This document shows, one piece after another, positions 63,994 to 64,000 of a stretch of 64,000 bases of DNA. Each line of letters begins with the position of its first letter. The stretch's first letter is position 1. The notes below the pieces were generated by a model. It made no database searches and was not told the DNA's origin. It saw nothing but the letters and a program-made list of their open reading frames with translations. The translations under genes were made by a program, and so were the position numbers. This DNA comes from Photobacterium sp. GB-56 (GTDB lineage Bacteria > Pseudomonadota > Gammaproteobacteria > Enterobacterales > Vibrionaceae): positions 1 to 64,000 of the forward strand of contig NZ_PYNW01000007.1 in assembly GCF_003026105.1 (NCBI RefSeq), read 5' to 3'.

Positions 63994-64000
63994 TTCATTC

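Overview
This window looks like the origin region of the second chromosome of a member of the Vibrionaceae. The base composition and many protein sequences suggest Photobacterium, but genus is an inference. The anchor is the replication and partition locus at about 38.8-47.5 kb: the chromosome-2 initiator RctB, an origin with six TGATCA iterons at an exact 23-bp period followed by DnaA boxes, ParA2 and ParB2, and a cluster of perfect TTTACANTGTAAA palindromes that match the parS2 centromere consensus of Vibrio chromosome 2.

Layout. 0-2.2 kb: the C-terminal part of an S-type-pyocin/colicin-E9-like HNH DNase, its Im9-like immunity gene, and two small genes of mobile-element character next to a tRNA cluster. 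2.2-2.7 kb: tRNAs Asn, Gly, Tyr, Thr and Ser on the minus strand. 3-7.5 kb: a secreted LruC-domain protein with a lipoprotein, then a GH19 chitinase with two chitin-binding modules. 8.4-15.4 kb: Rof, a penicillin-V-acylase-like hydrolase, the guanine/hypoxanthine permease GhxP with a PurR box, and a cysteine desulfidase with its likely permease. 15.5-19 kb: transporters (EamA, MdtJI), a LysR regulator and an acetyltransferase. 19.3-22.4 kb: a tight three-gene outer-membrane operon (beta-barrel, Omp85 barrel without POTRA domains, DUF4056). 22.5-27.4 kb: an EAL phosphodiesterase, a UvrB and a DEDDh exonuclease. 27.8-29.2 kb: two tandem copies of a five-tRNA array (Asn, Tyr, Thr, Asp, Ser). 29.5-38.7 kb: a lipoprotein, an AraC regulator, a large M36 metalloprotease and a patatin-Omp85 protein.

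After the replication locus come TmcA, a degenerate LapD-like GGDEF/EAL protein, PdxH, a PAS-LuxR regulator, a YhbP-like protein, an intergenic cluster of four RctB-type sites about 11 kb from the origin, a Sel1-repeat protein, a tandem family of DUF333 cysteine-rich exported proteins (three intact genes, one decayed), a CatB-type acetyltransferase and acetate kinase.

The last 5.5 kb are accessory DNA. Two genes of unknown role are separated by a 122-bp attC-like site, so they look like integron cassettes. Beside them is a complete group II intron whose boundaries can be set from an uninterrupted copy of its target repeat; its reverse transcriptase has an in-frame amber codon. The window ends in a membrane-active-looking protein fragment followed by a small membrane protein, possibly another toxin/immunity pair.
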